A DNA stretch of 62,344 bases from CAYOWK01 sp964407665 (GTDB lineage: Bacteria > Pseudomonadota > Alphaproteobacteria > Caulobacterales > Hyphomonadaceae): positions 1 through 62,344 of the forward strand of contig CAYOWK010000023.1 of assembly GCA_964407665.1 (NCBI GenBank), in the 5' to 3' direction. This document shows, piece after piece, positions 50,786 through 59,402 of this stretch. A program made the position numbers and the translations under genes. The stretch's first letter is position 1. Each line of letters begins with the position of its first letter. A model generated the notes under the pieces. That model was given only the letters and a program-made list of their open reading frames with translations. It searched no databases and had not been told where the DNA came from.

Positions 50786-52537
50786 ATGACGCAGATCCGG
50801 TTTACGCTTCTGGCCGCCGTGTCGATGACGATAGTTGCAGCCTGCGCCAACAAGACAGGCAACGGGGAGACGGCCGGTCAGGACACCTCCCGCGAACGCA
50901 TCATAGTCACCGGGTCGCGCATCGAGTCCGGCGTGCAGGACGCCGCTGCGCCTGTCGAAGCTTTCACAGGGGTGAGCCCCGCGCCCTCTCCGCCGCCCCC
51001 TCCTGTGATGTCCGCTCCGGCAGCCAAGATGGCCGCAGCCGGCGTCGTTCGACCGATGCCTCAGCCCAGGCCCGGCGATGTGGACCGGGACAAGTACGAG
51101 GACGTGAAGATCAACCCGGTGAAGCTGGTCAGCGAAGAGGCCGTCTCGACCTTCTCCATCGATGTCGACACTGCCAGCTACGCCAACATCCGTAGCTATC
51201 TCGGCAATGGCGCGCTCCCGCCAAAGGACGCGGTGCGGATCGAAGAGGTCATCAACTATTTCGACTACGGATACGCCCCTCCGAAGTCGAAGGCCGAGCC
51301 GTTTTCCACCACGGTGAAAGTCGTACCCTCGCCGTGGGCGAAGGGCCGACAGCTGATGCACATCGGCCTGCAGGGCTACGAGATCAAAGCTGCCGAGCGC
51401 CCTCCCCTCAACCTGACGCTGCTGGTCGATGTCTCTGGCTCGATGAACCAGCCGAACAAGCTGCCGCTGGCCAAGAACGCGCTGAAGCTTCTGGTCGACC
51501 AGATGGACGAGAAGGACCGCATTTCAATCGCCGTCTACGCCGGCGCGGCGGGTACTGTGCTCGAACCCACGAGCGGCGCCGACAAGGCGAAGATCATTGC
51601 AGCATTCGACCAGCTGAGCGCCGGAGGCTCGACCGCCGGCGGCGAAGGCCTGCGGCTCGCCTACAGCCTCGCGAAGCAGAACTTCGACAAGACGAGCGTC
51701 AACCGCGTGATGATCCTTACCGATGGCGACTTCAATGTCGGCATCAACGATCCGAACCGGCTGGAAGACTTCGTCAGCCGCGAGCGCGAGAGCGGCGTCT
51801 ATCTCTCGGTTCTCGGCTTTGGGCGCGGCAACTACAATGACGCCCTGATGCAGAAGCTGGCGCAGGCCGGAAATGGCATGGCGAGCTATATCGACACGCT
51901 CAACGAGGCCCGCAAGGTTCTCAGCGACGACCTGTCGGGTTCGATGTTCCCGATCGCCAACGACGTGAAGATCCAGGTCGAGTTCAACCCGGCCACCGTC
52001 GCCGAGTACCGCCTGATCGGCTACGAGACCCGCCTGCTCAACCGCGAGGACTTCAACAACGACAAGGTGGATGCAGGCGAGATCGGGGCCGGTCACTCGG
52101 TCACCGCGATCTATGAACTGACGCCCGTTGGATCATCGGCCCGCATGATCGACGCCAGCCGATACCAGACGGCTGCAGCGCCTGCGGACAGGAAGTCGAC
52201 CGAGTTCGCCTTCCTGCGCATGCGCTACAAGCTGCCCGGCGAGGACACGTCGAAACTCATCGAGCGCGCGATCACACCGGCTGACGCCGTATCGGACCTG
52301 TCCAGGGCGCCTGAAAGCACAAGGTTCGCGACCGCTGCTGCGGCCTACGGATCGCTGCTGCGCGGCGATCCGTACCTGGAGAAAGCCTTCGGCTGGGACA
52401 GCGTCATCGCGCTGGCTCAGGCCGCCAAGGGATCCGACGAGTTCGGCTATCGCGCCGAGTTCATCAATCTCGCCCGGCTGGCGAAGACAGCTGCCTCACA
52501 AGAGGCTCTGCAACAGCCCGGCAGCGTCGGAAACTGA
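50786..52537 (+). CDS. VWA-domain lipoprotein (YfbK-like) with TonB-box-like motif
   Basis: The 583-residue protein has a lipobox at C20 (IVAACANK), a flexible Pro-rich segment (about 50-105), a YfbK-type N-terminal domain (SIDVDTASYANIRSYL), a VWA domain with an intact MIDAS (D215, S217, S219 in DVSGSM; TDGDFN later), and a C-terminal DUF3520-like region (ATVAEYRLIGYETRLL). Residues 37-46 read ERIIVTGSRI, close to the TonB box plus plug entry of TonB-dependent receptors. It is probably a surface or periplasmic adhesion or complex-assembly factor. The ATG at 50786 is preferred over one 30 bases upstream because the signal peptide begins there. Confidence 0.88.
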   Translation: MTQIRFTLLAAVSMTIVAACANKTGNGETAGQDTSRERIIVTGSRIESGVQDAAAPVEAFTGVSPAPSPPPPPVMSAPAAKMAAAGVVRPMPQPRPGDVDRDKYEDVKINPVKLVSEEAVSTFSIDVDTASYANIRSYLGNGALPPKDAVRIEEVINYFDYGYAPPKSKAEPFSTTVKVVPSPWAKGRQLMHIGLQGYEIKAAERPPLNLTLLVDVSGSMNQPNKLPLAKNALKLLVDQMDEKDRISIAVYAGAAGTVLEPTSGADKAKIIAAFDQLSAGGSTAGGEGLRLAYSLAKQNFDKTSVNRVMILTDGDFNVGINDPNRLEDFVSRERESGVYLSVLGFGRGNYNDALMQKLAQAGNGMASYIDTLNEARKVLSDDLSGSMFPIANDVKIQVEFNPATVAEYRLIGYETRLLNREDFNNDKVDAGEIGAGHSVTAIYELTPVGSSARMIDASRYQTAAAPADRKSTEFAFLRMRYKLPGEDTSKLIERAITPADAVSDLSRAPESTRFATAAAAYGSLLRGDPYLEKAFGWDSVIALAQAAKGSDEFGYRAEFINLARLAKTAASQEALQQPGSVGN

Positions 52538-52556
52538 CAGGCAATCTTCCGGCGCC

Positions 52557-52595
52557 GGGGCCTGGCAGAGCATCACCTGCGTCACGCCAGGCCCC
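52557..52595 (+). terminator. Hairpin after the VWA gene
   Basis: Nine bases (ggggcctgg) pair with ccaggcccc across a 21-base loop, starting 20 bp after the stop. No U tract is visible, so this is a weak call. Confidence 0.4.
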
Positions 52596-52706
52596 GATTG
52601 CGCGTCATATTGGGCCCTGCGGGCGAGAATTCTTGCGCGAACCAGATGGGGAGGCCATCGTACGGCGCGTCCGCCCCTCCCCGTCGGACCGCCTGTGAGG
52701 ATGAGT

Positions 52707-53384
52707 ATGTCCGCCGCGAAGACCGCGCCGAAGAAGAAAACCAGCGCCCCGGAGCAACCGCCTGCGAAGACCGTGCGCGGCCCCCACGCTGAACGTACCG
52801 CCGCAATGCGCAAGCGCCTGATCGAGGCGGCCATCGACTGCCTGGGACGGATCGGATACGGCGCGACCACGCTGCAGGTCGTGATCGAGGCGGCCGGCGT
52901 CAGCCGTGGCGCCGTGCTTCACCACTTCCCCACCAAGGTGGATCTGATGATCGCCGTGGCCGAATTCGCCGCCGGCAAGCAGGACCGCCACGTGCGCCGC
53001 CTGCTGGCGGAAACAAAGCCCGGCATGGAGCGCTACCTCGCCATCACCACGGCGACATGGGACGCCATGGTGCGCCCCGCCTCGGTCGCCCTGCTCGAAA
53101 TCATGATGGGCTCGCGCAGCGACCCCGAACTCGGCGAACGGTTCCCGGCTGTCATCGAGGCGCTTGAATCGTCCCAGCGCGAAGGCGTCTGGCAGGAAGC
53201 CGAGGCGCTCGGCATCACCGACCGGGAGACCATCGAGGCGATGGTCCACCTGCATACCGCCGCCATGCGCGGCCTTGCGCTCGAGATGATGTTCTCGAAG
53301 GACGCGACCAAGGCCAATGGAGCCATGACGCTGCTGCAGCGCTACAAGCGCCACCTGACCGGCCAGCTTCTCACGCAGGGGTAG
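52707..53384 (+). CDS. TetR/AcrR family transcriptional regulator
   Basis: The protein has about 225 residues. A basic, disordered N-terminal tail (KTAPKKKTSAPEQPPAK) precedes the helix-turn-helix domain: MRKRLIEAAIDCLGRIGYGA, then VSRGAVLHHFPTKVDLM as the recognition helix. The C-terminal ligand domain (about 90-215) resembles TetR_C of unknown ligand. The ATG at 52707 follows AGGATGAGT; two in-frame starts lie just upstream. It is followed by a strong hairpin. Targets are not identifiable from the window. Confidence 0.9.
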   Translation: MSAAKTAPKKKTSAPEQPPAKTVRGPHAERTAAMRKRLIEAAIDCLGRIGYGATTLQVVIEAAGVSRGAVLHHFPTKVDLMIAVAEFAAGKQDRHVRRLLAETKPGMERYLAITTATWDAMVRPASVALLEIMMGSRSDPELGERFPAVIEALESSQREGVWQEAEALGITDRETIEAMVHLHTAAMRGLALEMMFSKDATKANGAMTLLQRYKRHLTGQLLTQG

Positions 53385-53410
53385 ACTGCGAAGAGGCAGC
53401 CTAGACATGT

Positions 53411-53441
53411 CGAACCCGCGGCCGGGCGGGCCGCGGGTTCG
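53411..53441 (+). terminator. Terminator-like hairpin after the TetR gene
   Basis: A perfect 13-bp stem (cgaacccgcggcc with ggccgcgggttcg) has a five-base loop, and lies 27 bp after the stop. It exits into CTTCCCGCTTCC, so the U tract is poor, but the stem is very stable. Confidence 0.65.
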
Positions 53442-53525
53442 CTTCCCGCTTCCTGACGCTGATCCCGGGGCAACGAGGATCTGGGGAGCGCCGGACGGGT
53501 CGGGGTTCTGTCGGCCTGAAGCTGA

Positions 53526-53867
53526 TCAGGCGGCCATTTCGAGGGCGTATTCGCTGTTGGTGGAGCAAACCGGATCCAGCCCGCGGTTCAGGTCAGCTGC
53601 GTCGGAACGGCGGGCGCCGATGTCCTTCTGGCGACGGACGAAGATCGAGGTGGCGCCGTAGCGGCGGGCCTCGCGCCAGCGCCAGAAGGCGGCGATGTCG
53701 CTCTCCGTCCCACCATGCTCGGCCACCGAAATGGCGCGCCAGCCAGGACCATCCTGGGCTGCAAACACGATAACGCCGGGGATACGCGCCCAGTCCTGTT
53801 CGGCGCCGATACGCTCAAAACCGTAGGAAGCGCCGCTGGCTCCGCAGAAGTTCACCATACCGATCAT
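53526..53867 (-). CDS. Small conserved-looking protein with LexA-like site upstream; possibly GIY-YIG-like fold
   Basis: The protein has 113 residues from ATG 53867, with AACGGAGCAAG ahead. The sequence has the pattern FERIGAEQDWARIPGVIVFA, then WRAISVAE, then ARRYGATSIFVRRQKDIGAR, then DLNRGLDPVCST. This order (a strand where GVYVF would be, a strand where IYVGE would be, GAT-x-I, R, E/D-L-N, P-x-C/N) recalls small GIY-YIG-like domains, but the GIY and YIG triplets are not conserved, so activity is doubtful. The family call is my inference. A LexA-type half-site pair overlaps its promoter. Confidence 0.65.
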   Translation of the reverse strand: MIGMVNFCGASGASYGFERIGAEQDWARIPGVIVFAAQDGPGWRAISVAEHGGTESDIAAFWRWREARRYGATSIFVRRQKDIGARRSDAADLNRGLDPVCSTNSEYALEMAA

Positions 53868-53895
53868 GTTCTTGCTCCGTTCTGTTCCTCTTGAT

Positions 53896-53910
53896 ATTCC
53901 ACTTTTGTTC
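53896..53910 (-). promoter_or_regulatory. LexA-box-like site in the promoter of the 113-residue gene
   Basis: On the + strand this reads ATTC-N7-GTTC; on the coding strand GAAC-N7-GAAT. The alphaproteobacterial LexA box is GTTC-N7-GTTC, so one base differs. It lies between a possible -35 (TTGTTC, 53920-53915) and -10 (TATCAA, 53896-53891), about 29 bp before the ATG. A further GAAC lies one helical turn away. Confidence 0.4.
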
Positions 53911-54019
53911 CACAGAACAAGACGGGTACGCGGGTATTTATGGTTAAGATTGAGGGGGTTTTTGGTAACTATTGCCGCCCAGCCCCGCCCGATCACGACC
54001 GGCCGCTGCGTCGGGTACA

Positions 54020-54532
54020 TCAGCCCCGGACGTTCGGCATCGGCATGCCGAGATGGATGCCGGCCTGCCACAGCGCCATGAGGCGGTAGACCGCCGCTCG
54101 CCGCCTGTCGATTTCCTTGTCGGCCATGCCGAGCAGAAAGGCGTCCAGCCTTCCGCCGATCAGGGCCGCCGCCTCGACAACCAGTCCCGGCTCGGTTGAC
54201 ACCAGAGTCTGCGCGCTGTCGAGGAATACGAGTTCCTGGGGCGTGCAGAGCAGATCGAACTCGCCGCCATCGAAGTACAGCGCCGCCCGCGCGTTGTAGA
54301 TCGCCAGGATACACTCGAACAGCGCGTAAAGGGGCTCGCCCCGGTCCGAGCGCTTGACGAACTCGGTAATATCCATCGCCACGACCGTCGACGCATAGCG
54401 CGCTCCGCCGAAGATATCCGCGGCGGTGTCGCCCTTGCGTGCAGGCTGTCCGTTGCGCATCAGCAGGAAGGCCGCCGCGATCTTGGCGTTCAGTTCAGCG
54501 CGCTTTTTCGCTTGTCGTCCGAACAGGTCCAT
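54020..54532 (-). CDS. Conserved-looking cytoplasmic protein of unknown function
   Basis: This 170-residue protein has no signal or membrane segment. It opens with a basic helix (MDLFGRQAKKRAELNAKIAA), has a central mixed region (YASTVVAMDITEFVKRSD, YFDGGEFDLLCTPQELVFLD) and ends in long helices (LDAFLLGMADKEIDRRRAAV). No known domain is recognised. It lies 39 bp after the polytopic protein gene on the same strand, so the two may be co-expressed. Confidence 0.7.
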   Translation of the reverse strand: MDLFGRQAKKRAELNAKIAAAFLLMRNGQPARKGDTAADIFGGARYASTVVAMDITEFVKRSDRGEPLYALFECILAIYNARAALYFDGGEFDLLCTPQELVFLDSAQTLVSTEPGLVVEAAALIGGRLDAFLLGMADKEIDRRRAAVYRLMALWQAGIHLGMPMPNVRG

Positions 54533-54571
54533 CCGGCGAGTGTGGCCCCATGGCCGCGACCCGGTCCAGCC

Positions 54572-56551
54572 CTACCCCGCCTTGCGGCGCGAGTAGCGGA
54601 CCCAGAACGTCGTCTCGACCCGCTGCTCGTAATGGGCGGTCAGCCAGCCATCGTAGAGTTCGGCCATCAGTTCGGAGGTCGACTGCAGCATCGACGTTTT
54701 CGGGATCATGACGTGGTCGGCGTCCGCAAACATCAGCGCCGGGTCCGGGAAGTAGTCCTCGTCCACCGTGCGCGTCGAATGCAGGCTGAGCCATGAGCCA
54801 TCCGCCGGGCGGCTTTCCAGAAGGAAGGCGAAAGGATTGGCCATGTCGAGGGTGACGACGCTGTCGCCCTCGATCACAACCTTCTGCAGGTCGGCGAGCC
54901 CGGCCAGAACGACCTGCATGTACTCGCCCTGACGCAGATCCATGCGGCGTCCCATCACGCGCATGAGTTCGAACGTCTTGGCGCGCGCTTCAGGCGTTTC
55001 GGAGCGTTCCAGCATCGGGAAGAAGCTCTCGCGCTCGACGACGTGGACACCCTGCAGCGCCGGTATGGCGCTCCACGACGCGGCGGGGCGGGTTTCCTCG
55101 CGGCGGGCGGAGGCGACCTGGTCCATGAGGGTCATGGAGTGAACCAGCACGGGCGCGGCAGCCAGCATCAGGAAGCAGCCCACAGCGGCGAACCGGCTCA
55201 TGCGGTCGCCCTGCGGCCAGACGCGGGCGAGACCGTAGGCGCCGAGCGCGATCAGCGAGCAGATGTTCACGTATTGCGCGTTCTGGATGATGGTGAACAC
55301 CGACGACGCCAGCACGAAGGCCAGCACGGCCCAGTCCTTCCAGGTCGCCTTGCCTGTCGCGGCCAGAACCGCAATCGGGGCCGCCGCGAGCAGGAGTTCG
55401 GTGAGGTTCTGGCGCAGCACGGGGAACAGCGTTTCGGTGCGGCCGCCGCTGATCTGTGCGGTGAACAGGATGTCGCGCAGGTAGGGAACGAGGATGCCCG
55501 TGGCGAAGCCGGCGACCAGAACGACGCCGAGGCTTACGCCGCCGCCAATGGCGAGCGAGCGCCAGGGTCTGGGGTTCAGGGCCGCGAACAGCACAGCGGC
55601 GCCTGCGGCGACCACGAAGTAGTTCAGCTTCGTGTAGAACAGGAAGGCCAACAGGCCGGCGAAGGTGAGCAGCTCGGTGAGGCTCGGCTCCTTCTCGTCC
55701 GTCCGGGGCGCGAGGAAGGCGAACGCCACGATCAGCGCGGCCCAGCCCCAGCGGTTGTAGAACATCGCCCAGGTCAGGTTGTCGGTGAGCGAGCGCGGCT
55801 CCTCGCCGAACAGCGTGTAGCTGTAGCCGCCCCAGTGCTCGAGCAGCGTGGCGGGCGTGGCGACAAGGAAGACGCTGACGACCAGAACGGCCGTCACGGC
55901 GACCGGCAGGCGGCGGCTTCCGGCGATGGAACAGGCGACGCCAAGCGCGAGCGCGACCACAGCGGACGCCAGCTCGACCGAGCCCGCGTAGCCGCCGATG
56001 AGGTTCACGGCCAGCGCCGGCAGATAGAGGGTCGCGGCGCCGATGGGGGTCGGGAAGTCGGCTGAAGGCGTCTGGCCGTTGAGGATGCGGTAGCTGGAGT
56101 CGAAGAAGATGAAGCTGTCGTGGGTCATCAGCGTCAGGACCGATGTCGGTCCCCAGATGAACACCAGATAGGACGCAAACAGCAGCGCCGAGTACGCGAC
56201 GCCGATCCAGACGGATTCGCGCGCCGAATAGGGCTCTGAGCGGCTTGCGGCGTGGCGGACATGCGCCATGGCGGCGATCACCATCGCGCCGGCGAACGCC
56301 GTCCACTGCACCATCGCCGCGGTGCGGGCGAGCGTCATGGCGTCCAGGCGCGAGCGGAGGAGGTCTGGCAGGAAGCCGCCTGCCCCTTCATGGGCAGACA
56401 GCAGCATGGGTCGCAGGCCGAACGCCAGCAGCATCCAGACGAGCGCCAGCAGGCCGATCCGGTCGGTGACCAGGAATTTGAGCGCGGAAACGGCCGGCTG
56501 GCGGGCGCCTCCGAGGCGTGCAGCCAGCGTTGCGGTTGTGTCATGCGCCAT
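54572..56551 (-). CDS. Polytopic membrane protein, GT-C glycosyltransferase-like
   Basis: The 659-residue protein has about twelve hydrophobic segments in residues 30-490 and a soluble C-terminal domain (about 500-655). After the third or fourth helix it reads MTHDSFIFFDSSYRILNGQT and PSADFPTPIGAATLYLPAL. This D-x-SYR-x-L-x-GQ-x-P-x-x-DF-x-TP pattern is seen in GT-C-fold enzymes and related envelope proteins that use polyprenyl-phosphate sugars, with the Asp as probable catalytic residue. The substrate is unknown. It is divergent from the zur-like gene. Confidence 0.75.
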   Translation of the reverse strand: MAHDTTATLAARLGGARQPAVSALKFLVTDRIGLLALVWMLLAFGLRPMLLSAHEGAGGFLPDLLRSRLDAMTLARTAAMVQWTAFAGAMVIAAMAHVRHAASRSEPYSARESVWIGVAYSALLFASYLVFIWGPTSVLTLMTHDSFIFFDSSYRILNGQTPSADFPTPIGAATLYLPALAVNLIGGYAGSVELASAVVALALGVACSIAGSRRLPVAVTAVLVVSVFLVATPATLLEHWGGYSYTLFGEEPRSLTDNLTWAMFYNRWGWAALIVAFAFLAPRTDEKEPSLTELLTFAGLLAFLFYTKLNYFVVAAGAAVLFAALNPRPWRSLAIGGGVSLGVVLVAGFATGILVPYLRDILFTAQISGGRTETLFPVLRQNLTELLLAAAPIAVLAATGKATWKDWAVLAFVLASSVFTIIQNAQYVNICSLIALGAYGLARVWPQGDRMSRFAAVGCFLMLAAAPVLVHSMTLMDQVASARREETRPAASWSAIPALQGVHVVERESFFPMLERSETPEARAKTFELMRVMGRRMDLRQGEYMQVVLAGLADLQKVVIEGDSVVTLDMANPFAFLLESRPADGSWLSLHSTRTVDEDYFPDPALMFADADHVMIPKTSMLQSTSELMAELYDGWLTAHYEQRVETTFWVRYSRRKAG

Positions 56552-56674
56552 CGCGGCGTCCCCAAGTCTTGCCGAATCTGCTGCAGATACTGGGACAACA
56601 AGGTTAAATTTCTGTCCGGCAGGGCGGCCCGGCGGGGGTTGTGGTTCTCCCTGAGGCGCCCGACATTAGACGGC

Positions 56675-57148
56675 ATGAGCCATTCCCACCTCGCCTGCGC
56701 GCCGCATGAACTCGAGCATTCGCTGATCGAGGCGGAAGCTCTGTGCGAAAGCCGGGGCGGCAAGCTGACGCCCCTGCGGAAGAAGGTGCTGACGCTGTTG
56801 CTGGCGTCTCCCGCCCCGGCGAAGGCCTATGACCTGCTCGACCAGCTCGGCAAGGACGGGTCGGCCAAGCCGCCTTCGGTCTACCGCTCACTCGATTTCC
56901 TGCTCGAGATGGGCCTCGCGCATCGCGTCGAGAGCCTGAACGCGTTCGTGGCGTGCGGTCACTGGGGGCATGGCCACGCAGCCGTCTTCCTGATCTGCGA
57001 GACCTGCGGCGCGGCCGGAGAACTTCACGCGGACGACAGCGTCGCCCGGCTGGCGAAGGAAGTCGCGAACGCCGGATTCACGATGCGCAACGCCATCATC
57101 GAAGTGCGCGGCAAGTGCGCGGCCTGCACGGCCGAGGCCGCAGCCTGA
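56675..57148 (+). CDS. zur: Fur family transcriptional regulator, probably Zur
   Basis: This 157-residue regulator has a winged helix in residues 25-85 (GGKLTPLRKKVLTLLL, KPPSVYRSLDFLLEMGLAHR). The metal sites are C94/H96 and nearby His in ACGHWGHGHAAVF, C108/C111 in ICETCG, and C148/C151 in GKCAACTAE. The structural CxxC pairs and the FVACGHWGHGH block are closer to Zur (zinc) than to Fur (iron). The ATG at 56675 fits the family N-terminus. No zinc transporter genes lie nearby and I see no clear Zur box in the 123-bp divergent spacer. Confidence 0.87.
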   Translation: MSHSHLACAPHELEHSLIEAEALCESRGGKLTPLRKKVLTLLLASPAPAKAYDLLDQLGKDGSAKPPSVYRSLDFLLEMGLAHRVESLNAFVACGHWGHGHAAVFLICETCGAAGELHADDSVARLAKEVANAGFTMRNAIIEVRGKCAACTAEAAA

Positions 57149-57152
57149 CGGG

Positions 57153-58109
57153 TCAGGACATCAGGCCAATCGAGTCGTCGATCGTACGGCGAACCGCGCC
57201 GACATAGTCCGTCCCCGTCCGGCCTTCCTGCGTCGCCTCGTAGACAAGGCGGAAAGCGTCGCGCACCACATAGGGCCGCTCCATCGGGATGAAGTGCGTC
57301 GTACCGGGCACCCGCGTTACGGCGGCGTCCGGTCGGATCGCGTGGATGCGGCGGTCGGTGTCCGGCAAGGTCGTGGAGTTCTTCTCGGCCTGCAGCACGA
57401 TCAGCGGAATCCGCTTGCGCCGCAGCTTGCGGATGGCGCTCCAGGGCCTGTGGCGCTGGGCGGCGAAGGTGGCGGCCTCCCACTCCGGCGTGCACGCCAG
57501 TTCGTAGCCGCCAGCATCGTTGCGCAGCACGCCATCGACCGAATAGTCGTCGAGGAACGGCGGACGCCAGGTCTGGAAGGCGCCCCGGCCGCGCAGCTGC
57601 TCGACTGCATCCGCCGGCGATTCGAAGCTCCGCCTGCGCCGCAACGCCTGCTTGGAAAGCGCGTTCCTGGAGCCCAGCATCCCGAAGATGGGGATGTGCA
57701 GGAACTGGTACTTGCGAGGGTGCATGAGCACCGGGTCGACCAGAACCAGGCCCTTCACCAGATCGGGGCGCCGCGCCGCCACCAGCAGCGCAACCGTCGC
57801 GCCCATCGAATGCCCGCCCAGCACAGTGCCGCCGGGAGAGGTCTGCTCGAGGACCTGGATCATGTCGTCCCGGAAGCGGTTCCAGGATTTCAGCTTGGCC
57901 GGGTTTGCCGGCGCCAGGCTGCGACCATGCCCGCGCATGTCGATCGCGGCGCAGTGCGCCTGCGATCCCAGCGGATCAAAGATCGATTCATAGGTCAGCG
58001 CATTGAAGCCGGTGGCGTGAATGAACATCACTTCCACTGGACGAACGGGATCGCCGAACGCTACGCCCGCGAGCTCACCGTCCCGGATCCGGATGCGAAA
58101 ACGCCGCAT
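57153..58109 (-). CDS. Alpha/beta hydrolase
   Basis: The 318-residue protein has the oxyanion segment MFIHATGFNALTYESIF, AIDMRGHGRS, the nucleophile elbow GGHSMGATVALL (Ser at about residue 101) and the catalytic His in PGTTHFIPMERP. It is cytoplasmic, with no signal. A basic patch KQALRRRRSFE in the cap region is unusual. The substrate is unknown. It is convergent with the zur-like gene (4 bp between stops) and 8 bp downstream of the DUF4197 gene. Confidence 0.92.
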   Translation of the reverse strand: MRRFRIRIRDGELAGVAFGDPVRPVEVMFIHATGFNALTYESIFDPLGSQAHCAAIDMRGHGRSLAPANPAKLKSWNRFRDDMIQVLEQTSPGGTVLGGHSMGATVALLVAARRPDLVKGLVLVDPVLMHPRKYQFLHIPIFGMLGSRNALSKQALRRRRSFESPADAVEQLRGRGAFQTWRPPFLDDYSVDGVLRNDAGGYELACTPEWEAATFAAQRHRPWSAIRKLRRKRIPLIVLQAEKNSTTLPDTDRRIHAIRPDAAVTRVPGTTHFIPMERPYVVRDAFRLVYEATQEGRTGTDYVGAVRRTIDDSIGLMS

Positions 58110-58117
58110 GCCCGTCT

Positions 58118-58864
58118 TCAGCCTCCAAACACGCGGCGCAACAGCTCGGTCGTGCGCTTCACCGGATCCCGGCGAATCGCCGCTTCCTCGCGGGCGACGT
58201 AATAGAACAATCCATCCAGCGCCACACCCGTGGCGTTGTCCGTAAGCCAGCCGCGTGCATCCGTGGTGACCACACCGGCCCCGTAGCGTGCGACCGCCGA
58301 ATCAAGCGCAGTCAGCGCGCCTGACTGGGCAAGGGCGTCCTGGAAGTAGGGTTTGAAGGCCGCCCGCAGCTGGGTCTCGGTACGCGAGCGCAGGTAGTCT
58401 GTCGCCGCTGTCTCATTGCCATTGAGGATGCCGAGGGCGTCCGAGACGGACATCGACGTCACCGCATCGACCGCCAGCTTTCGGGCAGTCGGGACAGCCG
58501 CCTCCGCCGCCCGGTTCACCTTGAGCTGCAGGTCGTCCAGCGGCGCCGACAGACCCAGCGGTTTCAGCCGGGCCTGGGCCTCGCCCAGCACGCCCGGCAG
58601 CGGGATCTTCACCTGCGGATCGGCAAAATAACCGTCGCGGACAGACAGTTTCTGGGTCGCCCGCTCTGCGCCGACTGTCAGAGCCTCCTTGAGGCCAGCG
58701 GTGATTTCCGCCTGTGTCAGTGCGCCGGCGCTGGTCTGGCCGGCGGCGCCGGCGATGTCGCCGAGGATGCGTCCGAGGTCCTGCCCGCCGCTCGTGCTTT
58801 CGCAGGCGCCGAGCGCCAGCGCGAATGCGGCCAGCACGGAATTGCGCACACGATGGCGTATCAT
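58118..58864 (-). CDS. DUF4197 lipoprotein
   Basis: The 248-residue exported protein has a lipobox, LGACES (about residue 21). The family pattern follows: ITAGLKEALTVGAERATQKL, DGYFADPQVKIPLPGVLGEA, and VTTDARGWLTDNATGVALDG with LFYYVAREEAAIR at the C-terminus. DUF4197 has no assigned biochemical role. The ATG at 58864 follows GGGAGGC; longer open sequence upstream lacks a signal. It is followed by the alpha/beta hydrolase gene after 8 bp, so the two are probably co-transcribed. Confidence 0.9.
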   Translation of the reverse strand: MIRHRVRNSVLAAFALALGACESTSGGQDLGRILGDIAGAAGQTSAGALTQAEITAGLKEALTVGAERATQKLSVRDGYFADPQVKIPLPGVLGEAQARLKPLGLSAPLDDLQLKVNRAAEAAVPTARKLAVDAVTSMSVSDALGILNGNETAATDYLRSRTETQLRAAFKPYFQDALAQSGALTALDSAVARYGAGVVTTDARGWLTDNATGVALDGLFYYVAREEAAIRRDPVKRTTELLRRVFGG

Positions 58865-58976
58865 TCGAAAGCCTCCCTGTCCGCCGTTCCGGAGCCCCCG
58901 CCCCCCTGTGTGACCGCACAGCCTTTGGAGAGTGCGCGTTCGCGCGGGGTTTGTGAAGCGGATTGGCGCAATGGCT

Positions 58977-59312
58977 CTAGGTGGCGGCCAATTCCTGCCG
59001 CCTGCGCAGCGCGTAAAGCACCCGCACAGTGAAGACCGCCAGCCCGGCGTCCGTCCGCGCTTCAACAGAGGTGAAGGCGACAGTTCGGGTCGCCTTATCA
59101 ACATTCGGGACAAGGCGAACCGCCTGCGAGCCGTCCGCGGGCGCCGGCGACAGGTCAAGCGTTATGCTGCTCGCTGCCATGCCCGGCGCAACATGGGCCG
59201 CCAGCACGGCCAGCGCAGCCGTGACGCAGCGGGCCGGGTCGAGTTCGCCTGCGTTCTGGAAGGTCGCCAGCAAGACGGGATCTGGCATGGCAATCTCGGT
59301 GGCGTGGGTCAT
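58977..59312 (-). CDS. Hotdog-fold thioesterase-like protein
   Basis: The protein has about 111 residues from ATG 59312 (or 59288 or 59354). The C-terminal part, ASSITLDLSPAPADGSQAVR, then TRTVAFTSVEARTDAGLAVF and TVRVLYALRR, has the strand pattern of PaaI/YbgC-like hotdog domains. The catalytic acid expected in the central helix is not obvious. No strong ribosome site separates the possible starts. The gene is divergent from the gene at 59403. Confidence 0.65.
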   Translation of the reverse strand: MTHATEIAMPDPVLLATFQNAGELDPARCVTAALAVLAAHVAPGMAASSITLDLSPAPADGSQAVRLVPNVDKATRTVAFTSVEARTDAGLAVFTVRVLYALRRRQELAAT

Positions 59313-59402
59313 CGGAGTTCGGCTGACAGGGTTTTGGGGGACATCGCGGGGCATTAAGGTTCAATAACGGTCAGTTAACCACACTCACCGTACCGAACGG
59401 GC

